A DNA stretch of 33,543 nucleotides from Ramlibacter sp. (GCA_030831585.1 JAURKV010000185.1:1-33543), one strand, 5' to 3'. Shown: positions 7,484 through 17,346, counted from the stretch's first letter. Made by a program: numbers and translations. The notes: generated by a model from the sequence alone, not told the origin.

Positions 7484-8862
7484 CGCGCGGTAACTCCTGG
7501 TCTGGGCGCGGCCAGCCGGCGAGCGTGCGGCTGGAGGAGGCACTGGCGCGCATCGACCTGACCGACGGCCGCGTCAACGCGTTCACCCACCTGACCCGTG
7601 AGCGTGCCAGGCGCGAGGCCGGGGCTGTGGACGCCCGCCGCGCGCGCGGCGAGGCGCTGGGGCCTCTGGCGGGCATGCCGTTTGCCGTCAAAAACCTTTT
7701 TGATATCGAAGGGGTGGTGACGCTGGCGGGCTCCAAGATCAATCGTGACCATGTCGCCGCCACGGCCGATGCCGTGTTGGTGCAGCGCTTGCGGGACGCG
7801 GGTGCCGTGTTGGTGGGGGCCACCAACATGGACGAGTACGCCTACGGATTCACCACCGAGAACACGCATGAGGGCCCGACCCACAACCCGCACCGCCTGG
7901 GCTTCCTGGCCGGTGGTTCTTCGGGAGGGTCGGCGGCTGCGGTGGCGGCCAGCCAGGTGCCGCTGACGCTGGGGTCCGACACCAACGGGTCGATCCGGGT
8001 GCCCGCGTCGCTGTGCGGCGTCTGGGGGCTCAAGCCCACCTTCGGGCGCTTGTCGCGCCGGGGCACCTACCCCTTTGTCCACAGCATCGACCACCTGGGG
8101 CCCTTCGCCGACTGCGTAGAGACTTTGGCCGCGTCCTACGACGTGATGCAAGGCCCCGACCCGCTCGATCCGGGCTGCCACGCCACACGCGTGCAGCCCG
8201 TCAGCCCCACCCTGGGGCATGGCGTGAAGGGCTTGCGTGTCGGCATCCTCGGCGGGTACTTTCATGACAACGCCAGCGCAGCGGCGCGCGCCGCCGCAAG
8301 TGCCGCCGCAAATGCCCTGGGCGCGATCGGCGGGCAAGGCGAAGTGATCTGGCCCGACGCTGCGCTGGGGCGGGCCTGCGCATTTGTCATCACCGCGTCC
8401 GAGGGCGGCAGTTTGCATCTAGAGGACTTGCGTCACCGAGCGCAGGACTTCGAGCCCCTGTCGGTAGACCGCTTCATTGCCGGTGCCTTGCAGCCCGCGC
8501 ACTGGTATTTGCGCGCCCAGCGCTTTCGCCGCCGCTACCGGGACCGCGTCAACGCATTGTTTCAGCAGTGGGACCTGCTGGTGGCCCCGGCAACGCCGGT
8601 TGCCGCGCCGCCTATTGGCACCGAGTGGATCGATATTCAGGGCACGCGGCTGCCCTGCCGCCCCTCGATGGGGCTGCTCACCCAACCGATATCCGCCGCC
8701 GGCTGCCCGGTGGTCGCTGCACCGATGTGGCCGGACGGCACGGACGGTCTCCCCATGGGGGTGCAGCTGATCGCCGCCCCCTGGCGTGAAGACATCGCAT
8801 TGCGAGCGGCCTGGCATTTGCAGCAAGCCGGTGTGGCTGGACTGAAGGAGGCTGACCTATGA
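7480..8862 (+). CDS. atzE: AtzE-like amidase (1-carboxybiuret hydrolase type)
   Basis: Amidase-signature enzyme of 460 residues. With AtzG, AtzE deaminates 1-carboxybiuret to 1,3-dicarboxyurea, which loses CO2 to give allophanate. The catalytic Ser-cisSer-Lys set is present: K71 (FAVKNLFD), S147 ([10 protein letters not shown]) and S171 ([10 protein letters not shown]), each offset by three from K74, S150 and S174 of Pseudomonas AtzE. The [15 protein letters not shown] segment and the C-terminal [14 protein letters not shown] region are typical. It overlaps atzG and atzH by 4 nt each. No cyanuric acid hydrolase (atzD) is in the window, so the source of a carboxybiuret-like substrate is open; it could act on a related ureide. 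Confidence 0.87.
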   Translation: MTRGNSWSGRGQPASVRLEEALARIDLTDGRVNAFTHLTRERARREAGAVDARRARGEALGPLAGMPFAVKNLFDIEGVVTLAGSKINRDHVAATADAVLVQRLRDAGAVLVGATNMDEYAYGFTTENTHEGPTHNPHRLGFLAGGSSGGSAAAVAASQVPLTLGSDTNGSIRVPASLCGVWGLKPTFGRLSRRGTYPFVHSIDHLGPFADCVETLAASYDVMQGPDPLDPGCHATRVQPVSPTLGHGVKGLRVGILGGYFHDNASAAARAAASAAANALGAIGGQGEVIWPDAALGRACAFVITASEGGSLHLEDLRHRAQDFEPLSVDRFIAGALQPAHWYLRAQRFRRRYRDRVNALFQQWDLLVAPATPVAAPPIGTEWIDIQGTRLPCRPSMGLLTQPISAAGCPVVAAPMWPDGTDGLPMGVQLIAAPWREDIALRAAWHLQQAGVAGLKEADL

Positions 8863-9251
8863 ATTCCCCGAAATTGGACATCAATCTGCCCGAAGTGGTG
8901 CGTGAGATGACCTCCGTCTTCATGCGCTACGAGCAGGCTCTGGTGAGCAACGACGTGGCTGTTCTGGACGAGTTGTTCTGGAACGACCCGCGCACCATCC
9001 GCTATGGCGCCACGGAGAACCTGTACGGGTACGCCGCCATCGAGGCCTTTCGGTCTGCGCGCCCGTCGCAAGGCTTGGCGCGTGAGATTTTCAACACCGT
9101 CATCACCACCTATGGCCGCGACTTCGCGACCGCCAACACCGAATTTCGCCGCACCGGCAGCCAGCGCACCGGAAGGCAGTCCCAGACGTGGATGCGAACA
9201 CCTGCCGGCTGGCGGGTGGTCTCCGCCCATGTGAGCCTGCTCGATGCGTGA
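8859..9251 (+). CDS. atzH: AtzH/HpxZ-like protein (DUF3225, NTF2-like fold)
   Basis: A 130-residue protein of the AtzH/HpxZ family: [29 protein letters not shown], then the signature [20 protein letters not shown], then [24 protein letters not shown]. The NTF2-like cone fold offers a small ligand pocket. Relatives occur next to AtzE in cyanuric acid operons and next to amidases in oxalurate and purine breakdown. The biochemical role of this family is poorly defined; handling of an unstable carboxylated ureide is possible. A strong AAGGAGG Shine-Dalgarno sequence precedes the ATG, which overlaps the atzE stop by 4 nt. Confidence 0.82.
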   Translation: MNSPKLDINLPEVVREMTSVFMRYEQALVSNDVAVLDELFWNDPRTIRYGATENLYGYAAIEAFRSARPSQGLAREIFNTVITTYGRDFATANTEFRRTGSQRTGRQSQTWMRTPAGWRVVSAHVSLLDA

Positions 9252-9331
9252 CCTGAGTTCCTTGTGCAGACCGCTGGCATGAATCTCGCTCGCTTTTTTC
9301 AATGTCCCTCAACCTACCTGGAGAGTTCCTC

Positions 9332-10459
9332 ATGACTGACCATTCCATGAATCGCCGCGCCTCGCTGAAATCACTGGCTGCCCTCGGCGCAGCTGGCACC
9401 CTTGGCGGGCTGAGCTCGCTTGCCTGGGCGCAAAAGCCGCTGACCGTCGGCGTGATCTATGTCGGCCCACGCGATGACTTTGGCTACAACCAGGCCCACG
9501 CCCAAGCCGCGGCTGAACTCAAGAAGATTGCTGGCGTGAAAGTGGTCGAAGAAGAGAACGTGCCCGAGACGGCTGCCGTGCAAAAGAGCATGACCGGCAT
9601 GATCTCCCAAGACGGTGCGACGCTGCTGTTCCCCACCTCCTTCGGTTACTTTGACCCCCACATCCTGGCGCTGGCGCCCAAGAACAATGCGGTGCGCTTC
9701 TCGCACTGCGGCGGCCTGTGGACCGAGGGCAAGCATCCCAAGAACGTGAGCAGCTTCTTCGGCTACATCGACGAATGCCAGTACCTCAATGGCGTGGTGG
9801 CCGGTCATATGACCAAGAGCAACAAGATCGGCTTTGTGGCGGCCAAGCCGATTCCGCAGGTGCTGCGCAACATCAACGCGTTTTTGCTGGGGGCTCGTTC
9901 GGTCAAGCCGGGCATTACCTGCAGCGTGATCTTCACGGGTGACTGGTCGATGCCGGTCAAGGAAGCCGAGGCTACCAACAGCCTGGCCGATCAGGGCGTG
10001 GACGTTTTCACCATGCACGTGGATGGCCCCAAAGTGGTGGTGGAGACCGCAGCAAAGCGCGGCAAGATGGTGTGTGGCTACCACGCCAGCCAGGCCAAGC
10101 TGGCCCCGAACGCGTACCTCACCGGTGCGGAGTGGAACTGGCTGACCGCGTACAAGACGATCATCGACGCCGCACGTGACGGCAAGCCGCACCCCAACTT
10201 CCTGCGTGGCGGTCTGAAGGAAGGTTATGTGAAGACCTCGGCCTACGGCTCGATGGTGACCGACGCCGCCAAGAAAAATGCCGACGACATCAAGAGCAAG
10301 ATGATCGCTGGCAGCTTCGACATCTTCAAGGGCGGCACGGGTGGCCTCAAGGACAACAAGGGCAACGTGGTGATCGCCGGTGGCAAGACACTCAAGCAGA
10401 CCGATATCGAGCTCGAGAAGATGAACTACCTGGTCGAAGGCGTGATCGGTTCCATCTGA
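9332..10459 (+). CDS. BMP-family ABC transporter substrate-binding protein
   Basis: Basic-membrane-protein (PnrA-like) binding protein of 375 residues. ATG at 9332 has GGAG 8 nt upstream; an earlier ATG at 9302 has no ribosome site. The N-terminus (NRRASLKSLAALGAAGTLG) has twin arginines followed by a hydrophobic stretch, so export is probably by Tat, with cleavage near AWAQ. The mature start KPLTVGVIYVGPRDDFGYNQAH is typical of the family. Known BMP proteins bind nucleosides or related nitrogen heterocycles; here the ligand is probably a ureide, given the enzymes interleaved with the transporter genes. It precedes two permease genes. Confidence 0.9.
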   Translation: MTDHSMNRRASLKSLAALGAAGTLGGLSSLAWAQKPLTVGVIYVGPRDDFGYNQAHAQAAAELKKIAGVKVVEEENVPETAAVQKSMTGMISQDGATLLFPTSFGYFDPHILALAPKNNAVRFSHCGGLWTEGKHPKNVSSFFGYIDECQYLNGVVAGHMTKSNKIGFVAAKPIPQVLRNINAFLLGARSVKPGITCSVIFTGDWSMPVKEAEATNSLADQGVDVFTMHVDGPKVVVETAAKRGKMVCGYHASQAKLAPNAYLTGAEWNWLTAYKTIIDAARDGKPHPNFLRGGLKEGYVKTSAYGSMVTDAAKKNADDIKSKMIAGSFDIFKGGTGGLKDNKGNVVIAGGKTLKQTDIELEKMNYLVEGVIGSI

Positions 10460-10490
10460 TCGCCAAGCGCGCACGCTGGAGCCTTTTGCC

Positions 10491-11597
10491 ATGCGACAGA
10501 CGCTGATCGACATTGGACTGCCGGTGCTCGCACTGCTGGCGGCCTTGCTGATCTTCGGCGGCTTTGTCGCCATCGGTGGCGTCAATCCCCTGGAGCTCTG
10601 GGCCCTTCTGTTCAAGGGCGCCTTCGGGGACTGGTTCTCATGGCAAAACACCCTCCAGCGGGCTGCGCCGCTGATGCTCACCGCGCTGTGCGTCGCGCTG
10701 CCGGCGCGCGCTGGCCTGGTGGTCATTGGCGGTGAGGGTGCGTTGGTGCTCGGTGGCTTGGCGGGTGCGGCGCTTCCCATGGTCATGCCAGTCCCCTCGG
10801 GGTTGGCTGGTCTTTCCATGATCTGCATGGCCGGCATTGCTGCGGGCGCGCTGTGGATCGCCTTGACTGGCGCGCTGCGCGAGTACCGGGGCATCAACGA
10901 GACGATCAGCAGTCTGCTGCTGGCCTATGTGGCTATTGGCTTGTTCAAGCACCTGGTGGAGGGCCCGCTGCGGGACCCGGCCAGTCTGAACAAGCCGTCG
11001 ACCCTCCCGCTGGAAGAATCCCTTCGCATGGGCGGAATTTTCGGCTCCGAGGTGCATTGGGGCCTGGCCATGGGTGTGGTCTTGTGTGTCTTTCTGGGTC
11101 TTGGACTGCGTTTTACCGTCTGGGGCTTTTCGATCCGTGTGGTGGGCGGCAATCCGCGGGCGGCGCAGCTCGTGGGCATGCCGGCATCCCGCCTGGTGCT
11201 TCTGGCCTGTTTGCTGGGCGGGGGGTGTGCGGGCCTGGCCGGAGCGGTGGAGGTGGTGGCGGTGCACAACGCTGCCAATGCATCGTTGATCGCGGGTTAT
11301 GGCTACGCGGGGATCCTGGTGTCTTTCATTGCACGACACAACCCGATTGCCGTCATTCCGGTGGCCATCCTGTTCGGCGGTTTTGGCGCCGCGGGCAGTT
11401 TGCTGCAGCGCCGGCTGGGCTTGCCCGACGCCTCGGTGCTGGTGCTGCAAGGCATTGCCTTTGTTCTCATTCTTGCCAGTGAGGCATTGCGAGATGTCCA
11501 GTGGCGCGCTGTCTGGCGCAGGCTCTCGCAGCCTGCTGGCCCCGACCGTGCCAGCGCCATTGCGCGTGGGCAATCAGTCCCCTCGAGCTCACCATGA
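10491..11597 (+). CDS. ABC transporter permease, BMP/nucleoside (RbsC-like) type, subunit 1
   Basis: Integral membrane protein of 368 residues with many hydrophobic helices from the N-terminus (GLPVLALLAALLIFGGFVAI). The family motif VGGNPRAAQLVGMPASRLVLLACLLGGGCAGLAG is clear; this cytoplasmic loop contacts the ATPase. GGAG lies 7 nt upstream of the ATG. The stop overlaps the ATG of the second permease (ATGA, 11594-11597). It should form a heterodimeric channel with that protein, fed by the BMP binding protein and driven by the double ATPase at 14281-15912. Confidence 0.9.
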   Translation: MRQTLIDIGLPVLALLAALLIFGGFVAIGGVNPLELWALLFKGAFGDWFSWQNTLQRAAPLMLTALCVALPARAGLVVIGGEGALVLGGLAGAALPMVMPVPSGLAGLSMICMAGIAAGALWIALTGALREYRGINETISSLLLAYVAIGLFKHLVEGPLRDPASLNKPSTLPLEESLRMGGIFGSEVHWGLAMGVVLCVFLGLGLRFTVWGFSIRVVGGNPRAAQLVGMPASRLVLLACLLGGGCAGLAGAVEVVAVHNAANASLIAGYGYAGILVSFIARHNPIAVIPVAILFGGFGAAGSLLQRRLGLPDASVLVLQGIAFVLILASEALRDVQWRAVWRRLSQPAGPDRASAIARGQSVPSSSP

Positions 11598-12517
11598 CAG
11601 CTGACCAGTGGATCGCCCTTTTTGCGGCACTTGCAGGCGGTGCCCTGCGCGTGGGGGTACCTTTTCTCTTTGTGAGTCTGGGTGAGTGCCTGACTGAAAA
11701 GTCTGGGCGCATCAACCTCGGCCTCGAGGGTGTGCTGGTGCTCTCGGCGATGGCGGCTTTCGGGGGCGCCTACCTCAGTGGCTCCGCTTGGGTCGGCGTC
11801 TTGGTGGCTGCTGCTGCCGGGGCGGCGTTGGCTTGTCTTCATGCGGTGCTGTGCTCGCTGCCCCGCGTGAATGACGTGGCCACGGGCATTGCGCTCATGC
11901 TGCTCGGAATGGGCCTGGCGTTTTTTCTTGGCAAGCCCCTCATTCAGCCTCAGGCACCCCAGATTCCGGCCTTGCCTTTGGGTGATTGGAGCGACATCTC
12001 GTCGGTCCGCGCCGCGCTGCAGATCAACGCTTTGCTCCCCATCGGCCTCCTGCTGGCGGTGGCACTCGCCTGGGTATTGGGTCGAACCCGCGTCGGGCTG
12101 GTGTTGCGCATGGCCGGAGATTCAGCCAACGCGGCCCGCGCCCTGGGCTACTCGGTTAAACGTATTCGTTTATGGGCCACCATGGCCGGTGGCGCGATCG
12201 CCGGCTTGGGGGGCGCATCGCTCACCCTGTTCTACCCCGGCAGCTGGAACGAGGGCATCTCCAGCGGGCAGGGTCTGATTGCGGTCGCATTGGTCATATT
12301 CGCCCGCTGGAGCCCGCTGCGCTGCATTGCCGCAGCGGCATTGTTCGGTGGGGCTGGCGCGATCGGCCCCGCGCTGCAATCGATCGGCATCGGGTGGGGC
12401 TATCACCTGTTCAACACGGTTCCCTATGTGCTCACCCTGTTGATTTTGGTGAGTACCTGCAGGCCCGGCACGGCGTCTGCCGGCAGCCCTGGCGAACTCA
12501 CAGCCAACGCAAAGTAA
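11594..12517 (+). CDS. ABC transporter permease, BMP/nucleoside type, subunit 2
   Basis: Second permease, 307 residues, starting MTADQWIALFAALAGG. It has about eight hydrophobic helices. Family motifs are the LTEKSGRINLGLEGVLVLSA segment near the start and the coupling loop AGDSANAARALGYSVKRIRLWA. The ATG at 11594 is chosen because it overlaps the preceding stop by 4 nt; upstream in-frame codons belong to the previous gene in another frame. It pairs with the gene before it as the transmembrane part of the importer. Confidence 0.9.
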   Translation: MTADQWIALFAALAGGALRVGVPFLFVSLGECLTEKSGRINLGLEGVLVLSAMAAFGGAYLSGSAWVGVLVAAAAGAALACLHAVLCSLPRVNDVATGIALMLLGMGLAFFLGKPLIQPQAPQIPALPLGDWSDISSVRAALQINALLPIGLLLAVALAWVLGRTRVGLVLRMAGDSANAARALGYSVKRIRLWATMAGGAIAGLGGASLTLFYPGSWNEGISSGQGLIAVALVIFARWSPLRCIAAAALFGGAGAIGPALQSIGIGWGYHLFNTVPYVLTLLILVSTCRPGTASAGSPGELTANAK

Positions 12518-12529
12518 AGGAGAAGAGCG

Positions 12530-13585
12530 ATGAGCGGTCTTGGAGGCTTGAACAAATCAGCCCATGGCGTGGTGATGGGGCTGGTGCAACTGCAGCTGCC
12601 CGTGGTGGACACCCCGGTGCAACTGGCGGCGCAGGTTCAGCGCATTGTGCAAATGGTGGCCAAGGCGCGCCGCAACCAGTCCACCATGGATCTGGTGGTG
12701 TTTCCCGAGTACTCGCTGCACGGGCTGAGCATGAGCACTTCACCGGAGCTGATGGTGAGCCTGGACGGCCCGGAGGTGGCGGCCTTCAAGCAGGCCTGCC
12801 AGCAAAACAGGATCTGGGGCTGCTTCTCGATCATGGAGGCTAACCCGCATGGCAACCCGTACAACAGCGGGCTGATCATCGACGACCAAGGCGAAATCCG
12901 GCTGTACTACCGCAAGCTCCACCCCTGGGTTCCGGTGGAACCGTGGGAGCCGGGCAACCTGGGTATTCCTGTGTGCGAAGGTCCCAAGGGCAGCAAGCTG
13001 TCCCTGATCATCTGCCACGACGGCATGTTCCCGGAAATGGCGCGCGAGGCGGCCTACAAGGGCGCCGAGATCATCATCCGCACCGCCGGCTACACCGCGC
13101 CAATTCGCCATGCCTGGAAAATCACCAACCAGGCCAACGCCTTCCAGAACCTCGCCTACACCGCCAGTGTCTGCATGTGTGGCAGCGACGGTACCTTCGA
13201 TTCGATGGGGGAGGGCATGTTCTGCAATTTCGACGGCACGGTTCTGGTCGAGGGCGGCGGGCGCCCGGACGAGATCGTCACCGCCGAACTGCGCCCGGAC
13301 CTCGTGCGTGAAGCACGCAGCGGCTGGGGGGTAGAGAACAACATCTACCAGCTCTATCACCGCGGCTATGTGGCGGTGAAGGGCGGCGCCCAGGATTGCC
13401 CCTACACCTTCATGCAGGACATGGCAGCCGGGCGCTACCAACTGCCTTGGGAGGTTCAGGTGACCGACGGCACAAGCTGCGGGTTTGCGGTGCCCACACG
13501 CCACTACCGCGGCCCTGAGTCGCATCCCCTGGTGCCTGATGCAATGGCGGTTGCGGGAACCACTTCGCTCAAGAAGGCAGCCTGA
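12530..13585 (+). CDS. amiF: Formamidase / aliphatic amidase (nitrilase superfamily)
   Basis: Nitrilase-superfamily amidase of 351 residues, closest in motif to AmiF formamidase (formamide to formate and ammonia). The Glu-Lys-Cys triad is E60 ([10 protein letters not shown]), K129 (YYRKLHPW) and C162 (ICHDGMFPE). AmiF-like segments are [38 protein letters not shown] and [21 protein letters not shown] good GGAG site precedes the ATG. Its place inside a biuret and ureide operon, between transporter and hydrolase genes, suggests it works on a small amide made in or taken up by this pathway. Formamide is the family default; other short amides cannot be excluded. Confidence 0.8.
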   Translation: MSGLGGLNKSAHGVVMGLVQLQLPVVDTPVQLAAQVQRIVQMVAKARRNQSTMDLVVFPEYSLHGLSMSTSPELMVSLDGPEVAAFKQACQQNRIWGCFSIMEANPHGNPYNSGLIIDDQGEIRLYYRKLHPWVPVEPWEPGNLGIPVCEGPKGSKLSLIICHDGMFPEMAREAAYKGAEIIIRTAGYTAPIRHAWKITNQANAFQNLAYTASVCMCGSDGTFDSMGEGMFCNFDGTVLVEGGGRPDEIVTAELRPDLVREARSGWGVENNIYQLYHRGYVAVKGGAQDCPYTFMQDMAAGRYQLPWEVQVTDGTSCGFAVPTRHYRGPESHPLVPDAMAVAGTTSLKKAA

Positions 13586-13587
13586 CC

Positions 13588-14271
13588 ATGACCCAGCGCT
13601 TTGTGCAGGCCAACCCGTATGCCTGGCCCTGGAACGGCGACCTGCGGCCCGAGAACACCGCACTGGTCGTGATTGACATGCAAACCGACTTCTGCGGTGC
13701 GGGCGGCTATGTCGATGCCATGGGCTATGACATCTCGCTCACCAGAGCGCCCATCGAGCCGATTCAGCGCGTGATGGCGCGGATGCGTGAGTTGGGGTTT
13801 CACATCATTCACACGCGGGAAGGCCACCGCCCCGACCTGTCGGACCTGCCGGCCAACAAGCGTTGGCGCTCGCGGCAGATCGGTGCCGGAATTGGCGACC
13901 CAGGGCCCTGCGGCAAGATTCTGGTGCGTGGTGAAGCCGGCTGGGAAATCATCCCCGAGCTAGCGCCCCAAGCCGGTGAGGTGATCATCGACAAACCCGG
14001 CAAAGGGTCGTTCTGCGCAACCGACCTCGAACTCGTCTTGCGCACCCGCGCCATTGACAATCTGGTGCTGTGCGGCATTACCACCGACGTGTGCGTGCAT
14101 ACCACCATGCGCGAGGCCAATGACCGAGGCTTTGAATGCCTCATGCTGTCGGACGGCACCGCCGCCACCGACCATGGCAACCATTTGGCAGCATTGAAGA
14201 TGATCACGATGCAGCACGGCGTGTTCGGCGCCCACGCCGATTCGGCGTCCCTGCTGTCCGCTCTGGGCTAG
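13588..14271 (+). CDS. biuH: Biuret hydrolase (isochorismatase-like cysteine hydrolase)
   Basis: Cytosolic hydrolase of 227 residues that should convert biuret to allophanate and ammonia, feeding AtzF. The catalytic triad is D30 (VVIDMQTDF), K136 ([10 protein letters not shown]) and C169 (TTDVCVHTT). F35, K139 and Q209 also match. All six positions are offset by exactly six residues from the Rhizobium leguminosarum BiuH residues as I recall them (D36, F41, K142, K145, C175, Q215). Long segments typical of BiuH are visible, including the [10 protein letters not shown] start, [20 protein letters not shown] and [12 protein letters not shown]. It follows the formamidase gene after 2 nt. Biuret hydrolase is much more likely than isochorismatase or RutB. 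Confidence 0.88.
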   Translation: MTQRFVQANPYAWPWNGDLRPENTALVVIDMQTDFCGAGGYVDAMGYDISLTRAPIEPIQRVMARMRELGFHIIHTREGHRPDLSDLPANKRWRSRQIGAGIGDPGPCGKILVRGEAGWEIIPELAPQAGEVIIDKPGKGSFCATDLELVLRTRAIDNLVLCGITTDVCVHTTMREANDRGFECLMLSDGTAATDHGNHLAALKMITMQHGVFGAHADSASLLSALG

Positions 14272-14280
14272 AGGCCTGAC

Positions 14281-15912
14281 ATGAGCGTTGTTCGCATCAA
14301 CCCGCCGGCAGCTCCTGAGGGCGCCATGGCGCTCCAGACCTTTCTGCTCACGAAGCGGTTTGGAACCTTTACCGCGCTCGACCAGGTGTCAATCGACGTC
14401 CGGCCCGGCACGGTTCACGCGCTTCTGGGCGAGAACGGCGCGGGCAAGAGCACCCTGGTCAAATGCATCGCAGGCTTTCACACCGCCGAGGAGGGCGCCA
14501 TTCTCTGTGATGACCGCGAGCAACAAATTACCAACCCTGTGATGGCCCGCTCGCTGGGCATCGGCATGGTCTACCAGCATTTCACACTTGCGCCGGGCAT
14601 GACAGTGGCCGAAAACCTGTTGCTGGCGGGGGGGAAGGTGCCCGCCTGGATTGATTGGCGGCGCGAACGTGAGCGTCTGGCGGCGTTCATGCAGACAACG
14701 CCGTTTCGCATGGACCTTGATGCGTACCCTGGGGCGATGGCGGCTGGCCAGAAGCAAAAGCTCGAACTGTTGAAGCAGCTGTATCGGAAGCCGCGGTTGC
14801 TGATTCTGGATGAACCTACCTCGGTGCTGACCCCGCAGGAGGCGGATGAAGTCCTGGGCCATGTGCGCGAGTTCGCTCGCAGCGGTCAGTGCACCGTCCT
14901 GCTCATTACCCACAAGTTCCGCGAGGTGATGGCCTATGCCGACGATGTCACGGTGCTGCGGCGCGGCAAGGCGGTGCACCACGCTGCGGTTTCCGAGGTC
15001 ACGCCTGCGCGGCTGGCGCAGGCGATGATCGGACAAGAGGACGCGAAGGCGAGCGACGCCGGGCCCGATGCCGTTCGCACGCCGGCGGAGCCGGTTTCTC
15101 GTGCGCACGCCGTCGGCGCCGACTTTGGGGATTCGCAGGCCGGGCTTGCGGTGCGTGACCTCTGTGTGCTGGGAGACCGTGGCACGGTGGCCGTGGAGCA
15201 GGTGAGTTTTGCGGTACGTCCCGGAGAAATTTTGGGTGTGGCGGGCGTGTCCGGCAACGGCCAGCGCGAACTCATGGAGGCGATCGTCGGTCAGCGCGCC
15301 CGGCTGTCCGGGGCTGTCCAGGTTCGCGGTGTTTCCTACCAAGGTTCGCGCACCCAGAACCGGCAGCTCAAACTGCGTAGCCTGCCGGAGGAGCCGCTGC
15401 GTAACGGCTGCGTGGGCACGATGAGCGTGTCAGACAACATGGCCCTGCGCGATTTTGATGTGGCACCCCTGAGTCGCGGTGGCTGGCTGCGGCCAGGGCT
15501 GTGGCGGCAGCGCGCCCGGGAGTGGATTTCCGAGTACGGTATCAAGACGCGGGGGGAGGGCGCGCCCATCGCCAGCCTCTCTGGCGGTAACGTGCAACGT
15601 GCGGTGCTCGCGCGCGAGCTGGCCGGAGAAATTCAGGTCTTGATCGCGATGAACCCGGTTTTTGGTCTGGATTTCGCTGCGGTACGCGAAATCCATTCGC
15701 GCATCCTCGGCGTGCGCGCCAAAGGGGGTGCTATCCTTTTGATCAGTGAAGACATTGACGAACTCCTCGGCTTGGCCGACCGCATTGTGGTCATGAGTGA
15801 AGGCCGGATCGTCCACGAAACAGCGGCTGCGGACGCGCAGCGCCATGTGCTTGGCGCCTACATGGGTGGCGGGCATCACACGCAAGATCAAGAAGAAGTC
15901 GAGGCTGCCTGA
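14281..15912 (+). CDS. ABC transporter ATP-binding protein with two nucleotide-binding domains
   Basis: Double ATPase of 543 residues of the sugar/nucleoside (RbsA/YufO-like) type, serving the two BMP-type permeases. Domain 1 (about 18-255) has Walker [10 protein letters not shown], a modified signature [12 protein letters not shown] and Walker [12 protein letters not shown], then the H-loop ITHKFREV. Domain 2 (about 290-530) has a degenerate Walker A (GVSGNGQRE), signature [17 protein letters not shown] and Walker B-like [11 protein letters not shown], as usual for the weak second site in this family. A GAGG site is 6 nt before the ATG. It lies between two cysteine hydrolase genes, which ties import to hydrolysis. 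Confidence 0.92.
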   Translation: MSVVRINPPAAPEGAMALQTFLLTKRFGTFTALDQVSIDVRPGTVHALLGENGAGKSTLVKCIAGFHTAEEGAILCDDREQQITNPVMARSLGIGMVYQHFTLAPGMTVAENLLLAGGKVPAWIDWRRERERLAAFMQTTPFRMDLDAYPGAMAAGQKQKLELLKQLYRKPRLLILDEPTSVLTPQEADEVLGHVREFARSGQCTVLLITHKFREVMAYADDVTVLRRGKAVHHAAVSEVTPARLAQAMIGQEDAKASDAGPDAVRTPAEPVSRAHAVGADFGDSQAGLAVRDLCVLGDRGTVAVEQVSFAVRPGEILGVAGVSGNGQRELMEAIVGQRARLSGAVQVRGVSYQGSRTQNRQLKLRSLPEEPLRNGCVGTMSVSDNMALRDFDVAPLSRGGWLRPGLWRQRAREWISEYGIKTRGEGAPIASLSGGNVQRAVLARELAGEIQVLIAMNPVFGLDFAAVREIHSRILGVRAKGGAILLISEDIDELLGLADRIVVMSEGRIVHETAAADAQRHVLGAYMGGGHHTQDQEEVEAA

Positions 15913-16577
15913 TGCGTCTACAGGCCAACCCATTCGCGTTCGAGTTCGAGCTTTCTCGCACGGCCCTTGTCATCATTGACATGCAACGGGACTTCATTGA
16001 GCCCGGTGGCTTTGGCGAAACCCTGGGCAATGATGTCTCCCGCTTGTCTGCCATCGTGCCGGCGTGCAGGGAGGTGCTTGCGGCTTGGCGCGCCGCCGGA
16101 GCCAAGGTTTTGCACACACGCGAGGCGCACCGGGCCGACTTGTCCGACTGCCCGCCGGCCAAACGCCAGCGCGGTCAGCCCACCTTGCGCATTGGTGATG
16201 TCGGTCCGATGGGACGCATCCTGGTGGCCGGCGAGCCTGGCAGTCAAATCATCGACGTTTTGGCGCCTGCGACCGGCGAATGGGTGATCGACAAGCCGGG
16301 CAAGGGCATGTTTTACGGCACCGGTCTGCATGAGCGCCTGCAGGAGGCAGGCGTCAGCCACCTCATTTTCATGGGAGTCACGACGGAAGTCTGTGTGCAG
16401 ACCTCCATGCGTGAAGCCAACGACCGCGGCTACGACTGCTTGTTGCTCGAAGATTGCACCGAGAGCTATTTCGCGCACTTCAAGGCCGCCACCCTCGAGA
16501 TGATCCGCGCGCAGGGGGCCCTCGTGGGTTGGACCGCGCCCAGCGCTGATCTGCTGGCGACCGTCCGGGGTCATTGA
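15912..16577 (+). CDS. BiuH-like cysteine hydrolase, substrate unknown
   Basis: Second isochorismatase-like hydrolase of 221 residues. Triad D23 (VIIDMQRDF), K128 ([10 protein letters not shown]) and C161 (TTEVCVQTS); K131 and Q201 are also kept. It shares with the biuret hydrolase the layout PNPFAF-start, [30 protein letters not shown] and [17 protein letters not shown], but differs around the pocket (for example [13 protein letters not shown] instead of [13 protein letters not shown], and FYGTGLHER instead of FCATDLELV). It should therefore cleave an amide or ureide bond in a different small substrate. Stop and start overlap as TGATG with the ATPase gene. Candidates include an N-substituted urea, but this cannot be settled here. 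Confidence 0.85.
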   Translation: MRLQANPFAFEFELSRTALVIIDMQRDFIEPGGFGETLGNDVSRLSAIVPACREVLAAWRAAGAKVLHTREAHRADLSDCPPAKRQRGQPTLRIGDVGPMGRILVAGEPGSQIIDVLAPATGEWVIDKPGKGMFYGTGLHERLQEAGVSHLIFMGVTTEVCVQTSMREANDRGYDCLLLEDCTESYFAHFKAATLEMIRAQGALVGWTAPSADLLATVRGH

Positions 16578-16587
16578 GAGACCAGCC

Positions 16588-17304
16588 ATGGAAGCCATCG
16601 TCAAACCCAGCGGCCAGCGCGAGGGCTCACGCGCCGACGCGGTGTATCAGCAGGTCAAGCGCGACATCGAAAACTTTCAGCTCGTCGCCGGGGACCGCTT
16701 CACCGAAAACGAGATCTGTGAGCGCCTGGGGGTGTCGCGCACGCCAGTTCGCCAGGCCCTGTTCCGCCTGCAACAAGAGGGCCATGTGGAGGTGCTGTTT
16801 CGCAGCGGGTGGCGGGTACTTCCCTTCGACTTCGCCCGTTACGACGCGCTCTATGACCTTCGCATGCTGCTGGAGACCACCGCGGTTCGGCGCATTTGCG
16901 AGGGCTACGGCCAAGTCGACCGAACACAGATCGATGCCCTGTCACAGATCTGGCTGGTACCGGTGGCGCAGCGGAGCGGCGACTCCCATCAGGTGGCGCA
17001 ATGGGACGAAGCCTTTCACTGCGCGCTGGTCAGCGCCGCTGGAAACGCCGAAATGGCCCGCGTCCATCACGACGTGACCGAGCGGATTCGTGTGATTCGG
17101 CGGCTGGACTTCACCAAGCAGCCTCGCCTTGACCACACCTACGATGAGCACGGGAAGATCCTGCGTGCCCTCAAGGCCAAGCGAGCCGAGCAGGCAGTCA
17201 TGCTGCTCAGCGCTCACATCATGACCAGCCAGTCCGAGGTGCGAAAAATCACGCTGCACGAGATGCACATGGCGCGCCTGAAAGGGCAAGCTGACAGCCG
17301 CTAG
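16588..17304 (+). CDS. GntR-family regulator with FCD domain
   Basis: Regulator of 238 residues. The N-terminal wHTH (about 18-85) has DRFTENEICERLGVSRTPVRQALFRLQQEGHVEVL. The C-terminal FCD domain (about 92-225) carries the expected metal-site residues: D and H in WDEAFHCAL, H in DEHGKILRAL and H in LSAHIMTSQ. It is the last gene of the run, 10 nt after the cysteine hydrolase, so probably cotranscribed and autoregulated. The palindrome at 5397-5412, overlapping the sigma-54 start, fits the FadR-type operator pattern and is its likely target. The inducer is probably a pathway intermediate such as biuret or allophanate. Confidence 0.9.
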   Translation: MEAIVKPSGQREGSRADAVYQQVKRDIENFQLVAGDRFTENEICERLGVSRTPVRQALFRLQQEGHVEVLFRSGWRVLPFDFARYDALYDLRMLLETTAVRRICEGYGQVDRTQIDALSQIWLVPVAQRSGDSHQVAQWDEAFHCALVSAAGNAEMARVHHDVTERIRVIRRLDFTKQPRLDHTYDEHGKILRALKAKRAEQAVMLLSAHIMTSQSEVRKITLHEMHMARLKGQADSR

Positions 17305-17346
17305 GTCGCTTGAGTGCGGCCTCGCGCGCGGGCCCGGTGTACCCGC

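Noticed and set aside
9371-10897. Long open frame (508 codons) on the minus strand
   Set aside because: It lies opposite the BMP binding protein and permease genes, has low-complexity His/Arg/Ala-rich composition and matches no family. It is a high-GC shadow frame.
13588-14271. Assignment as isochorismatase or ureidoacrylate hydrolase RutB
   Set aside because: The BiuH-specific residues and flanking segments match throughout, and no rut or siderophore genes are present.
17305-17346. Possible bidirectional terminator between gntR and the MFS gene
   Set aside because: Only a weak 5-bp stem (GCGGG/CCCGC) with a 9-nt loop and no T-run on either strand.
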